From NCBI RefSeq assembly GCF_004187715.1, contig NZ_QZWF01000004.1, positions 186,001 through 250,000 of the forward strand: DNA of 64,000 nt, read 5' to 3'. Below the pieces are notes generated by a model that was not told the DNA's origin, did no database searches, and saw only the letters and a list, made by a program, of their open reading frames with translations. Of this stretch, positions 1 through 11,637 are shown piece after piece. Made by a program: the position numbers and the translations under genes. Every line of letters begins with the position of its first letter. The stretch's first letter is position 1. This DNA is from Streptomyces sp. F001 (GTDB lineage: Bacteria > Actinomycetota > Actinomycetes > Streptomycetales > Streptomycetaceae).

Positions 1-21
1 GACACCTCCCAGGCCGACTGA
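1..21 (+). CDS. 3' end of an upstream gene (partial)
   Basis: Reading from base 1 gives D-T-S-Q-A-D followed by TGA at 19-21, just before a strong hairpin. This is probably the tail of a plus-strand gene whose body lies outside the window. Only six codons are visible, so no function can be assigned. Confidence 0.35.
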   Translation, partial: DTSQAD

Positions 22-46
22 CGCACGGTTCGAACGCCCTGCCCGC

Positions 47-81
47 GGTGGTGCACGGAAGAACCCCTTCCGTGCACCACC
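47..81 (+). terminator. Hairpin terminator after the partial upstream gene
   Basis: There is a perfect 15-bp inverted repeat, GGTGGTGCACGGAAG at 47-61 and its complement at 67-81, with a 5-nt loop. It lies between the stop at 19-21 and the next start at 104. No T-tract follows, which is usual for Streptomyces terminators. Confidence 0.7.
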
Positions 82-103
82 CGCTTCCGCCGGAGAGCAC
101 CAC

Positions 104-1378
104 TTGAGAATTCGGACCCTCTTCCGCACATCGCCCGCATTCATGTGCCTGCCGATCGCCGTCGGCATCACTGTCCTGTACTACACCCAGGAAGCGGCCG
201 ACCAGATCCACTACTTCCCGTATCCGTGGGCCCCACTGCTCGTCCAGCGTCCGATCGAGTACATGGCGGCTCCCACCTACGCCATGGTCGCCGCGCTCGC
301 CGCCTGGTCCGCGGCCCGCGTGCGTGAAGCGGGCACCTGGCAGCTCGCCGCCCACCGTCCCACCTGGCAGGTGATCGCCCAGGCACTGGTCCCCGTCGTC
401 ACGGTGGGATGGCTGATGTTCATCGTGTCCGCTGCCTGGGCCTTCACCGAACGCCCGACCTGGCCCACCCCTGCCAGTCTGGCCCCGCTGCTGCTCACCA
501 GTGTCCTGACCGTCGCCTGGGCGGTGATCGGCTTCACCGTCGGCCACCACGTCAAGCCTCTGATCTCCGCGCCCGTCCTCGCGTGCGGGGTGTTCATCGT
601 CGTGGCCTACCCGCACGCCATGCAGCCGTTCTACCTGCGGCATCTCTCCGGCGAGTACTTCGCGCACCTGGGCGTCGGCGAATCCGCGACCTTCGAGTCC
701 ATGGCCGCCCAGATGATGCCGACCCTGGGCGTGGCCGCCGCCGTGGCCCTGGTGTGGGCCCGCTGGAAGCCGGTGCTGCGCATCGTGTCCGCCGCCGTGC
801 TGGTGGTCGCCCCCGCCCTGGCCGGCTACAGCATCGTCAAGGACTGGAACTACAACCCCAGCGTCAACACCCACGTCGCCCTCGCGTGCCACGGCACCGA
901 GCCCCAGGTGTGCCTGCCTGAGAGCGGGGCACACGACCTGCCCGAGGTGCACGTGCAGGTCGCCAAGGCGTTCCGCGTCCTCGAGACCTACGCCATCACC
1001 ACCTCGCTCCCCCGCCGGGTGGAGGACCAGATGGCCTACGGGCGCTTCACCCAGCGGAACACCGACCGAACGGTCTACATGCAGCTCGGCATCGCCCACC
1101 ACAAGGGCGGGCTCGACCGCTCGATCGTCACGAGTGCCGTGCGATTCGGATGCGACGCGGACCCGCAGCTCGCCCGCACGATCCACTTCTGGCTGGAGAA
1201 GAAACTCGGCGGCATCACGCCGTACTCACGTATCGCGGCCGAGGACCCCTACTACACACGCGCTCAGTACCAGCAGGCCGTCGCCACCGCCGAACGCGTC
1301 TCGGCGCTGTCCGTCCACGAGCAGAAGCAGTGGTTCGCCAAGACCAGGACCACTGCCTGTGAGGGGCGGCCGTCGTGA
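104..1378 (+). CDS. Membrane protein of an uncharacterised ABC transporter locus
   Basis: The protein has 424 residues. The N-terminal half (about residues 10-245) holds roughly six hydrophobic segments. The remaining 180 residues are polar, contain two cysteines near residues 263 and 269, and probably lie outside the membrane. It starts at TTG with GGAG eight bases upstream; an in-frame ATG at 143 is the alternative. The stop overlaps the next start by four bases (GTGA), and that gene overlaps an ABC ATPase in the same way, so the three form one translationally coupled operon. I do not recognise the family. A permease or accessory role is inferred from context. Confidence 0.8.
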   Translation: MRIRTLFRTSPAFMCLPIAVGITVLYYTQEAADQIHYFPYPWAPLLVQRPIEYMAAPTYAMVAALAAWSAARVREAGTWQLAAHRPTWQVIAQALVPVVTVGWLMFIVSAAWAFTERPTWPTPASLAPLLLTSVLTVAWAVIGFTVGHHVKPLISAPVLACGVFIVVAYPHAMQPFYLRHLSGEYFAHLGVGESATFESMAAQMMPTLGVAAAVALVWARWKPVLRIVSAAVLVVAPALAGYSIVKDWNYNPSVNTHVALACHGTEPQVCLPESGAHDLPEVHVQVAKAFRVLETYAITTSLPRRVEDQMAYGRFTQRNTDRTVYMQLGIAHHKGGLDRSIVTSAVRFGCDADPQLARTIHFWLEKKLGGITPYSRIAAEDPYYTRAQYQQAVATAERVSALSVHEQKQWFAKTRTTACEGRPS

Positions 1379-1962
1379 TCTGGTGGCTGAGGGTTCGTCT
1401 CGTCCCGACCGTGCTCACGACCGCGCTGGTCGTCTATGCGCTGCTGCTGCTCACTGTGCGGGACGGGGCGGTGATTCTCCCGGCGATCACCGTGAACGCG
1501 GGCAACACCGTGCCACTGGCGTTCTTCCTGCCGCTGCTCGTCGCCGGACCCCTCGCGCACTGCCTGGACTCCCGGCAGCCGCACGCCGAGCTCACCGGAA
1601 TCCGCCGCACCGCTTGGATGGACACCGTGCTGGCGGCTGCCTCGATGGGGGCGGCGCTGGCGGCGACGGCCCTGGTCTTTGTCGTCACCGCCGCGGACGT
1701 CACCGTGCAGGCAGGGCGCAACACGCTGTTTCTGACGGGTCTCATGCTCACGGCCCGCGCCGTACTCGGACGGGCCGGCATCGTCGTCCCGTTGGGCTGG
1801 GTGTTCGCCGTCATCCTCCTCGGCCGCCGCACCAGCAGCACCTTCCACTCCTGGGCCGTGACCGCCCTGCCGCCCGACACCTGGCACGCCACGGCAGTGG
1901 CGGCCCTGTCGATCAGCGCCGGTGTCGCAGCCACCTTCATCACCGCGAGGAAACTCCCGTGA
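1375..1962 (+). CDS. Small integral membrane protein, ABC transporter operon
   Basis: The protein has 195 residues and about five to six predicted transmembrane segments with short loops, and no signal peptide distinct from the first helix. It starts at GTG overlapping the preceding stop, and its own stop overlaps the GTG of the ATPase gene. The position between a larger membrane protein and an ATPase suggests it is a membrane-spanning subunit. No known permease signature was recognised, so substrate and direction of transport are unknown. Confidence 0.75.
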   Translation: MIWWLRVRLVPTVLTTALVVYALLLLTVRDGAVILPAITVNAGNTVPLAFFLPLLVAGPLAHCLDSRQPHAELTGIRRTAWMDTVLAAASMGAALAATALVFVVTAADVTVQAGRNTLFLTGLMLTARAVLGRAGIVVPLGWVFAVILLGRRTSSTFHSWAVTALPPDTWHATAVAALSISAGVAATFITARKLP

Positions 1963-2696
1963 CCGTCTCCTTCACCGACTGCACCTACCGTTACAAGCGT
2001 CGCAACCGGCCGGTACTGGACCGCTTCACCTACCGGATCCACGAGGGGGTGACGATCCTCCTCGGCCCCAACGGCGCGGGAAAGTCCACGACCCTCAAGC
2101 TCGCCGCCTCCGTCCTCACGCCCCAGGACGGTCGCATCGCGTTCGACGACCTCGGCTCCCGCGAACGCGCGTACCGCCGCCATGTCTCCTGGATGCCTCA
2201 GCACATCACCGCGGCCCCCGGCCTCACCTGCCGCGAACAAGTCGCCTACACCGGCTGGCTGAAGGGCATGAACCGCACCGACGCCTGGACGCAGGCGCAA
2301 GAGGCTCTCGCCTTGGTGAACATGGTCGAGCATGCCGGCGAGAAGGCCACCAAACTCTCCGGCGGACAGCTCCGCCGCCTCGGTGTCGCCGCAGCTCTCG
2401 TCCACGACTGCCGCGTCCTGCTCCTGGACGAGCCCACCGCCGGCATGGACCCCACTCAGCGGCGCGTCTTCCGCGACGTCATCGCCGCTGCCGCCGCCAC
2501 GAGGCGGATACGCATCCTGATGTCCACCCACGACGTCGCCGATCTCGCCGAGGACGCCGACCACGTCACCGTGCTCGCAGACGGCCGTGTCCAGTACGAC
2601 GGCGACACCACCGGCTTCCTCTCCCAGGCACCCCACGGCACCCCTACCGGACGTCTCGCGGAAGCCGCCTACACCCACTTCGTCCATTCCGTCTGA
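1959..2696 (+). CDS. ABC transporter ATP-binding protein
   Basis: The protein has 245 residues and forms a single nucleotide-binding domain. Walker A is GPNGAGKST at residues 36-44, the signature is LSGGQLRR, and Walker B is VLLLDEPTAG followed by a switch histidine in STHD. The start is the GTG at 1959 overlapping the previous stop; an in-frame extension upstream is only antisense-free noise through the preceding gene. It resembles ATPases of ABC-2 type exporters and presumably energises the two membrane proteins encoded before it. Confidence 0.9.
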   Translation: MTVSFTDCTYRYKRRNRPVLDRFTYRIHEGVTILLGPNGAGKSTTLKLAASVLTPQDGRIAFDDLGSRERAYRRHVSWMPQHITAAPGLTCREQVAYTGWLKGMNRTDAWTQAQEALALVNMVEHAGEKATKLSGGQLRRLGVAAALVHDCRVLLLDEPTAGMDPTQRRVFRDVIAAAAATRRIRILMSTHDVADLAEDADHVTVLADGRVQYDGDTTGFLSQAPHGTPTGRLAEAAYTHFVHSV

Positions 2697-3014
2697 ACCA
2701 AGCCGGGCTCGCCGGTTGGCGCCCCCGGCCCGCGGGACCTGACGTCCGGCATTCACCGACGCCGGAATTACGGGCACCGGGGCCGCCGCGCCGGTTGCCG
2801 GCTGGGCTGGTGAACAAGACCCGCAAGGACGGCAACCACAAGGCCGCGGTGGCCCGGGAGGAACTCGTGCGGGCACTCGCCGAGGAAGGCGCGGGTGGTA
2901 CGGCTTCCGCGCGGGAGATACGGCAGTGCTGCACCAGCACCTCCGTCATGGCGCGGAAGTAGTCGAGCATCCCTCGTCGAGGTCGGGCAGGAATCCGCTG
3001 CGCACGCGAAGTCC
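2697..3014. other. Intergenic region with unresolved short reading frames
   Basis: This 318-base gap separates convergent genes. On the plus strand, bases 2810-2962 are open from a GTG and have high G/C at third positions (50 codons). On the minus strand a frame from the ATG at 2970 reads MLDYFRAMTEVLVQHCRISR and then becomes low-complexity. Either could be a gene remnant. Neither has a convincing ribosome site together with a family match. Confidence 0.4.
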
Positions 3015-3662
3015 TCAGCCCGTGAAGCGGAACGTCGACGTGATCGCGTCGAAGATGTCGAAGAAGGAGTCCGCGAGGTCCAGAACCTGGCTGCTGCCCG
3101 CCACCAGCGCGGCCTTGCCCTCCTGGCCCGGCACGGGGATGTACGTCTGCATGAGCACCGCGCGGATGGTGCGGTTCAGGGCGTCGTCGGGCACGACCAC
3201 GTCCTCGATGCCGTACGTCCGTGCCGCCGGGCCCACGCCGGGGATGTCGACGATCGTCACCTTGCGCCAGGAATCGCCCGCCTTCTTGGCCTCCTTGGCC
3301 GACAGCCCAGCAGCTATGGCGGCCGGGTCGGTCGAGAGCGGCTCGCCGTCGCGGGTGCGGCCGCCGACGAGTGAGACGGTCACCGAGCCGGTGATGGGCG
3401 TCTCGCTGCCGAAGCTCTCCGCCATGCAACCGCAGTACAGCGCACCCGACTTCCAGGCATCCGTGGCCGCCTTCCGCAGGAAGGCCATGTACGTGTCCCG
3501 GTACTTGGCCAGCTCCGGGTGCTGTTCCACCCGCTCGCTCACCATCCGCCGGATCGAGTCGTCCCGCGACTCCGGCCGCACGTCGAACTCCCACCACGAC
3601 TCCGGCACCTTGATCCGGAAACCGCCGCGCTCGACGGTGAGCGTCTCCATGTAGCGGGCCAT
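3015..3662 (-). CDS. Hypothetical protein of Streptomyces type
   Basis: The protein has 215 residues, is soluble, and shows no signal peptide or membrane segment. The sequence opens with a strand-rich segment (TLTVERGGFRIKVPESWWEF) and has CGCM in its middle. I do not recognise a named family. A second in-frame Met at residue 5 could be the true start. It is flanked by gaps of more than 300 bases on both sides and convergent with the ABC operon, so it appears to be transcribed alone. Confidence 0.7.
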   Translation of the reverse strand: MARYMETLTVERGGFRIKVPESWWEFDVRPESRDDSIRRMVSERVEQHPELAKYRDTYMAFLRKAATDAWKSGALYCGCMAESFGSETPITGSVTVSLVGGRTRDGEPLSTDPAAIAAGLSAKEAKKAGDSWRKVTIVDIPGVGPAARTYGIEDVVVPDDALNRTIRAVLMQTYIPVPGQEGKAALVAGSSQVLDLADSFFDIFDAITSTFRFTG

Positions 3663-4005
3663 GACGCCGGCCTCCCCGTTCGCTCGATTGTCTGGGCCGA
3701 CATCGTCCCACTGTGCGTTTCAAGGTGTGACAGCCCCGGGGAAACCGTCACACCGCCGACAGGTGCACGTCCGCCGCCTCCAGCGAGGCGGCGGACGTGT
3801 CCCAGTACGACGAGCGGATACCCGAGCTCTTCAGTCCCTGTTTGCCGCGGTAGACCGGTGACCGTCCGGCGGCCTCGCCGCCTCCCGGTGCCTTGGGGCG
3901 GGCATGCCTGGCGGGGGTGACCGGTCTGCCGGAGGGGCGGACATGTGCCCGCCCAACCGCAGGGCAGGAGTCGGCTCCTGATCGCTCGTACCCCGTGCGG
4001 GGCGC
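3663..4005. other. Intergenic region containing a headless coding-like fragment
   Basis: On the minus strand a frame ending at the TGA of 3748-3750 reads VYRGKQGLKSSGIRSSYWDT and then SAASLEAADVHLSAV. Its third positions are about 90% G/C, but no start codon lies near it. The same stretch contains a perfect 13-bp inverted repeat (3767-3779 and 3786-3798). It may be the tail of a decayed gene. Nothing else was seen in the gap. Confidence 0.35.
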
Positions 4006-4227
4006 TCAGGCGAGGCGGCCCTCGGACGCGTACGACACGAAGGCCGACCAGGCCGCCGGGGCGAGGGCGAGACGGGGGCCGTCTTCGCTGTTCTTGGAGT
4101 CGCGGACGTGGATGGTGCCGGGGGTGGTGCCGACCTCGACACAGGAGTCGCCTTCGCTGCTACTGCTGTAGCTGCTCTTGAACCACGCCAGCTCGGACGC
4201 GTCCCCGGCCGAGGCGTTGCGGATCAT
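4006..4227 (-). CDS. DUF397 domain protein
   Basis: The protein has 73 residues. It carries the DUF397 hallmarks: AWFKSSYS near residue 14, an SCVEV core, VRDSK, and a C-terminal WSAFV. DUF397 proteins are small actinobacterial partners of XRE/DUF5753 regulators, and family members are linked to development and antibiotic control. The start ATG overlaps the stop of the XRE gene by four bases (ATGA), so the two are translationally coupled. A divergent RsbW-like kinase gene completes the familiar Streptomyces trio. Confidence 0.9.
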   Translation of the reverse strand: MIRNASAGDASELAWFKSSYSSSSEGDSCVEVGTTPGTIHVRDSKNSEDGPRLALAPAAWSAFVSYASEGRLA

Positions 4228-5098
4228 GTTTCCCCCAGCAGTTGCTCGATGAAGGCCCTCGACTCCCGTGGCGTGAGGGCCTGAGCCCGGATGATGCCAT
4301 ACCGGAGTTCAAGGATACGGAGCTGCTTGGGCTCTGCGACCGGTCGGCCGTTGACCACGGCCGGCGAGCGTCCCACGGCCGAGCCATCAGCGAACTTCAG
4401 CACCTCGATACCACCGGCCAGGCCAGCGTGCTCCTCACGATCCATCGGCATCACCTGCAACTCGACGTTCCGCAGCTTCCCCATTTCCAGCAGATGCTCC
4501 AGCTGGCGGCGCAACGCGGCCATTCCGCCGAGCGGACGCCGAAGCGTCCACTCCTCCAGGACGAAGCTGAGTTCGGGCACGGGATCCCGTTCGAAGACGG
4601 CCTTGCGTGCCACGCGCGCTGCGATGAACCGCTCGACCTCGTCCTCGGTGTACGCGGGGCGCCGCATCAGAAGGAGCCCGCGTGCGTACTCCGGCGTCTG
4701 CAGCAGCCCGTGGATGTTCAGCGGGTCGTAGAGCTGAAGCTCGACCGCCTTGGCCTCCAACTGCGCCAGGTCCCGCACCTTCTTCGGGTACCGAACCTTC
4801 TTCACGTCCTCCTGCATCGCGGCGAGCAGCCCACCCGCCCCCAAGACCTCATCCGCCTTGTCCAGAAACTCCGGCCTAGGAATCCGCTTCCCACCCTCGA
4901 TCTTGTAGACCATGTCCTCGCCGTACCCCACCGCCTTCCCGAACTCGGCGGCCCGCATCCCCACCGCCTCCCGCCGCAGCTTCAACTGCCGCCCGACCGT
5001 GGCGACAACCGCGACCCCCCAGTCGTCGTCGGGTCCACCTCCCAACCCGGCTCGTCCGCCTCGGTCTTGAGCCGCCCCGCGTCCGCTTCCACCGTCAT
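4224..5098 (-). CDS. XRE-family HTH regulator with DUF5753 domain (frameshifted)
   Basis: The helix-turn-helix (TVGRQLKLRREAVGMRAAEF onward) is followed by a DUF5753 domain reaching the stop at 4224. The natural N-terminus starts at the ATG of 5098, nine bases after GGAGGGG, and reads MTVEADAGRLKTEADEPGWE then VDP. It is in a different frame from the domain part (DDDWGVAVVATV). One base is missing near 5031; restoring it gives 291 residues. The long single-frame alternative from 5219 would translate promoter and out-of-frame sequence. It is coupled to the DUF397 gene and divergent from an anti-sigma-like gene. Sequencing error and true mutation are both possible. Confidence 0.75.
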
Positions 5099-5255
5099 CC
5101 CGGCGCCCCTCCGTCGTACCGCGTCGTACCGCCACGCCCCTACCCGTACGCACCGCCCCGACAGCCCGGACACCACCGGACAACCGCTGGACAGTCACCG
5201 TACGCAACGGCGTAGTCACTGTTCACGGTAAGCGCAGCTCGCCACGCTGAGTGAC

Positions 5256-5729
5256 GTGAATCAAGAAACCACCGAGGCCAAGGCCCAACTCGACTGCCCC
5301 ATCCGCAACTTCAGCGTCTCGCTGTCCCCCACTCCACGCGCGGCCCGTCTCGCACGTCTACTGGCGGTCGAACAACTCCGCTCGTGGGGCCTCCCGTTGA
5401 ACCCGGCGGAGCACATCGTGGCCGAGCTGGCAGCGAACGCCGTGACTCACGGGCGTGTACCGGGACGGGACTTCCGGCTCACGCTCTACGTCGTCGGCGA
5501 CACCCTCCGCATCGAGGTCACCGACACCCGCGGTGACCGTCTGCCCCGACGAGCCACGCCCGACGGCGAGTCCGGCCGCGGCCTCCTCCTCGTCGACACG
5601 CTCGCCGACCGCTGGGGAGTGGCCGAGGGCCCGACCCCGCGCAAGACGGTCTGGGCCGAACTACGTCTTCGACCGGAACCCGACCCCTCGCGCTTCGGTG
5701 CCGCAGACGCCTTGTCCCAAGGAACGTGA
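5256..5729 (+). CDS. RsbW-like ATP-binding protein (putative anti-sigma factor)
   Basis: The protein has 157 residues and forms a HATPase_c_2 domain. The N box is seen as VAELAANAVTHG near residue 67, the G1 box as VTDTRGDRLP and the G2 region as SGRGLLLVDTLADRWGV. Such small GHKL kinases bind sigma factors or phosphorylate anti-anti-sigma factors. It starts at the GTG at 5256 and lies divergent from the XRE/DUF397 pair with about 160 bases between starts. The same arrangement occurs around the sigma-F regulator RsfA of S. coelicolor, but the specific target here is an inference. Confidence 0.85.
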   Translation: MNQETTEAKAQLDCPIRNFSVSLSPTPRAARLARLLAVEQLRSWGLPLNPAEHIVAELAANAVTHGRVPGRDFRLTLYVVGDTLRIEVTDTRGDRLPRRATPDGESGRGLLLVDTLADRWGVAEGPTPRKTVWAELRLRPEPDPSRFGAADALSQGT

Positions 5730-5782
5730 GGGACGACCTGCCCCGATACCCACCTGCGTAAGCCGAACCGCCATACCCGCAG

Positions 5783-6961
5783 TCACGCCGCCCGCTGGAA
5801 GCTACGCAACCGCGCGAACGACGAATCCAGCCCCCGCTTCACCATCCGCGCCACCGGCCGTTCCACAAACCGGTGCACCAGCCAGCTCAACACCAGGAAC
5901 CCGGCGATCAGGACCACGACCAGCAGCCGGGGGTCCATGGTGTCCCGGAAGCGGTTGATGAGGACCGCACCGGCGACGTAGTGCGTGAGATAGAGCGGGT
6001 ACGTCAGGCAGCCCGCCGTCACCAGCCACTTCCAGCGGATGCGGTCGGTGTATCCCAGAGCCACGGCCACCATCACCAGCATGAAGACCGTGAAGATGAC
6101 GACCGCGCCGCGCCAGCTGCTGACCTGCTCGTACGCCACCCGCTCCCCCAGCTCCAGCTGGCCCATGAGCCAGGCCATCGCGAGGATCCCCCACAGCAGG
6201 AGGTCCTGGCCGAAGCGGTACATGAGGTAGAGGGCGAGGCCGGCGATGAAGTACCAGGCGGCGCTCGGGTCGGCGACCAGCACCATCAGCGGGAACTTGG
6301 AGATCGGCGCGAGCATCGCGGCCGCGCCCCAGATGCAGCAGAAGACCACGACCCGGCGGTACGTCAGACCCATGGCCACGACGACGAGGAACAGCAGGTA
6401 GAAGCGGAGCTCCGACCAGAGGGTCCAGTACACGGGGTCGACGTTCGGTACGTCGGAACCCGCCTGCAGCATCGTCAGGTTGAACAGGACCTCCCGCAGC
6501 GGCAACCGCTCCATCACCCCCGGCAGCAGCACCAGCACTGCCGTGGTGAAGAGGACACCGAACCAGTACGCCGGGTAGAGGCGGATCACCCGCGACACGA
6601 AGAAGTCCCGCGGCGTGCGGCCCCAGCACGACATACAGATCACGAAGCCGCTGATCACGAAGAAGATCTCGACGCCGATCCAGCCGAAGGAGGCGACCCG
6701 GAACACCGTCGGCATGATGTCCGACACCGAGCGGTCCCAGATGATGTTGCCCGGCTCATTGGCCCGGCGCGTACCGACGAAGTGGTGCAGGACGACCATC
6801 AGGGCGGCGGCCAGACGGATGCCGTCGATGACGTACAGCCGCGGGCGGGACCGGGCGGCGCGCGAGGGGTCCGGCTTCGGTGTGCCCAGCGGCTGCTGCG
6901 GCGGACGATCGGCCACCGCGACCGGCATCGGTATCGACAATCCGCTGCGCACACCCTGCAT
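5783..6961 (-). CDS. Acyltransferase 3 family membrane protein
   Basis: The protein has 392 residues and about ten transmembrane segments. After a 40-residue polar N-terminus comes YVIDGIRLAAALMVVLHHF, containing the catalytic-type histidine, then IFFVISGFVI and a family-typical R-x-x-R-L-Y-P motif (SRVIRLYPAY). These enzymes (OafA/YrhL type) O-acylate sugars, exopolysaccharides or antibiotics at the membrane. The ATG at 6961 is preferred over a TTG one codon upstream. The gene stands alone and is convergent with the anti-sigma-like gene. The acceptor is unknown. Confidence 0.9.
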   Translation of the reverse strand: MQGVRSGLSIPMPVAVADRPPQQPLGTPKPDPSRAARSRPRLYVIDGIRLAAALMVVLHHFVGTRRANEPGNIIWDRSVSDIMPTVFRVASFGWIGVEIFFVISGFVICMSCWGRTPRDFFVSRVIRLYPAYWFGVLFTTAVLVLLPGVMERLPLREVLFNLTMLQAGSDVPNVDPVYWTLWSELRFYLLFLVVVAMGLTYRRVVVFCCIWGAAAMLAPISKFPLMVLVADPSAAWYFIAGLALYLMYRFGQDLLLWGILAMAWLMGQLELGERVAYEQVSSWRGAVVIFTVFMLVMVAVALGYTDRIRWKWLVTAGCLTYPLYLTHYVAGAVLINRFRDTMDPRLLVVVLIAGFLVLSWLVHRFVERPVARMVKRGLDSSFARLRSFQRAA

Positions 6962-7276
6962 CAAGAGACCTAGCCATCCTCGGGAGAGACTCGGGGCCCG
7001 ACGGCCACTGGACCACGGTTCACGCTACGGCCGCGCCTTCCGCCCCACCGGGACAGAAAAGAACAATCCCCCCGCACCCACCGGGAGTTGCCGGAACTCT
7101 CGCCAATCCGCCGCACAAGATTCGATTAGGTTTCACCCACCGCCAGCACAACCCTCCGAATGTTCGAGGGGCCCGGACGACAAAGAGGGCCCGGACGACA
7201 AAGGGGCCCGTACGACCGAAGTCGTACGGGCCCCTTCAGGCCTTTTCAGGTCAGGCGACCCTCAAGCAAGCGGAAC
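6962..7276. other. Intergenic region between tuf and the acyltransferase gene
   Basis: The tuf-proximal part (7167-7236) holds the terminator and its repeated stem sequence, described separately. The rest (about 6962-7160) is the upstream region of the acyltransferase gene. No clear promoter hexamers were identified in it. Confidence 0.5.
7167..7236 (-). terminator. tuf terminator with triplicated stem sequence
   Basis: There is a perfect 16-bp stem: 7201-7216 pairs with 7221-7236 around a CGAA loop. Just beyond it on the plus strand are two further near-copies of the left arm, GGGCCCGGACGACAAAG at about 7169-7185 and 7187-7203, each able to pair with the single right arm with about one mismatch. 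It lies about 40 bases after the tuf stop. Confidence 0.85.
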
Positions 7277-8470
<1,194 letters not shown>

Positions 8471-8626
8471 TGGGGTCCTCCTGTGGAGTGGTTCTGTACG
8501 CCTTACTTCATCGGCGCCAGGTGATCTTTGCTGTTAAATCCCGGGCCCCGGGACATTCACCCGAGAATGCGGGGGAATGCCCCGTGAGGCTCCGGAGTCA
8601 AGCCTACGGCGTGTGAACGCGGAGCG
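8471..8626 (-). promoter_or_regulatory. fusA-tuf intergenic leader with GC palindrome
   Basis: This 156-base spacer holds a perfect 15-nt palindrome (8539-8553, TCCCGGG/CCCGGGA) and a second G-rich inverted segment near 8565-8585. In Streptomyces tuf1 has a promoter of its own within this spacer. I could not assign its hexamers here with confidence. Confidence 0.45.
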
Positions 8627-10753
<2,127 letters not shown>

Positions 10754-10792
10754 AAGGCTTCAGTCTTCTCTCGGTCTCGATGTGGGTAGCGA

Positions 10793-11263
10793 CTACCAGC
10801 GGTAGTGCGCGAAGGCCTTGTTGGACTCGGCCATCTTGTGCGTGTCCTCGCGCTTCTTCACAGCGGCACCGAGGCCGTTGCTGGCGTCGAGGAGTTCGTT
10901 GAGCAGACGCTCGGTCATGGTCTTCTCGCGACGGGCGCGGGAGTAACCGACCAGCCAGCGCAGCGCCAGGGTGTTGGCACGGCCGGGCTTGACCTCGACC
11001 GGGACCTGGTAGGTGGCGCCACCGACACGGCGGGACTTGACCTCGAGGGTCGGCTTGATGTTCTCAAGAGCGCGCTTGAGCGTGATGACCGGGTCGTTGC
11101 CGGTCTTCTCGCGCAGGCCCTCCATGGCGCCGTAAACGATGCGCTCGGCAGTCGAGCGCTTTCCGTTCAGCAGCACCTTGTTGATCAGGGAGGTCACCAG
11201 AGGGGAGCCGTAGACCGGGTCGATGATGACCGGGCGCTTCGGGGCGGGGCCCTTACGAGGCAT
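10793..11263 (-). CDS. rpsG: 30S ribosomal protein S7
   Basis: The protein has 156 residues, the standard length. It carries the family signatures (PVYGSPLVTSLINKVLLNGK near the N-terminus and RRVGGATYQVPVEV in the middle). S7 nucleates assembly of the 30S head by binding 16S rRNA. It starts two bases after the rpsL stop and is followed closely by fusA, so it is cotranscribed with both. Confidence 0.98.
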   Translation of the reverse strand: MPRKGPAPKRPVIIDPVYGSPLVTSLINKVLLNGKRSTAERIVYGAMEGLREKTGNDPVITLKRALENIKPTLEVKSRRVGGATYQVPVEVKPGRANTLALRWLVGYSRARREKTMTERLLNELLDASNGLGAAVKKREDTHKMAESNKAFAHYRW

Positions 11264-11265
11264 TC

Positions 11266-11637
11266 TTACTTCTCCTTCTTGGCGCCGTAGCGGCTGCGGG
11301 CCTGCTTGCGGTTCTTGACACCCTGGGTGTCGAGCGAACCGCGGATGATCTTGTAGCGAACACCCGGCAGGTCCTTCACACGGCCACCACGCACGAGCAC
11401 GATGGAGTGCTCCTGCAGGTTGTGTCCCTCACCCGGAATGTAAGCGGTGACCTCGATCCCGCTGGTCAGACGCACACGCGCGACCTTACGCAGGGCCGAG
11501 TTCGGCTTCTTCGGGGTGGTCGTGAACACACGCGTGCAGACGCCGCGACGCTGAGGGGAACCCTCGAGTGCGGGCGTCTTGTTCTTCTCGACCTTGTCCT
11601 GCCGGCCCTTACGGACCAGCTGCTGGATCGTAGGCAC
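11266..11637 (-). CDS. rpsL: 30S ribosomal protein S12
   Basis: The protein has 123 residues and is complete. Lys43 in TTTPKKPNS, Lys88 and Pro91 in GGRVKDLPG are the wild-type residues whose substitution gives streptomycin resistance or altered antibiotic production in Streptomyces. The sequence therefore predicts a streptomycin-sensitive S12. It is the first gene of the str operon and follows a leader of nearly 200 bases with an identifiable promoter. Confidence 0.98.
   Translation of the reverse strand: MPTIQQLVRKGRQDKVEKNKTPALEGSPQRRGVCTRVFTTTPKKPNSALRKVARVRLTSGIEVTAYIPGEGHNLQEHSIVLVRGGRVKDLPGVRYKIIRGSLDTQGVKNRKQARSRYGAKKEK

Noticed and set aside
1134..1958. N-terminal extension of the ABC ATPase in the same frame
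   Set aside because: The extension overlaps two real genes out of frame. The GTG at 1959 with its GTGA overlap is the natural start.
3767..3798. 13-bp inverted repeat considered as a terminator
   Set aside because: It coincides with coding-like sequence (TSAASLEAADV), which produces the symmetry by itself. It has no T-tract and is not placed just after an intact gene.
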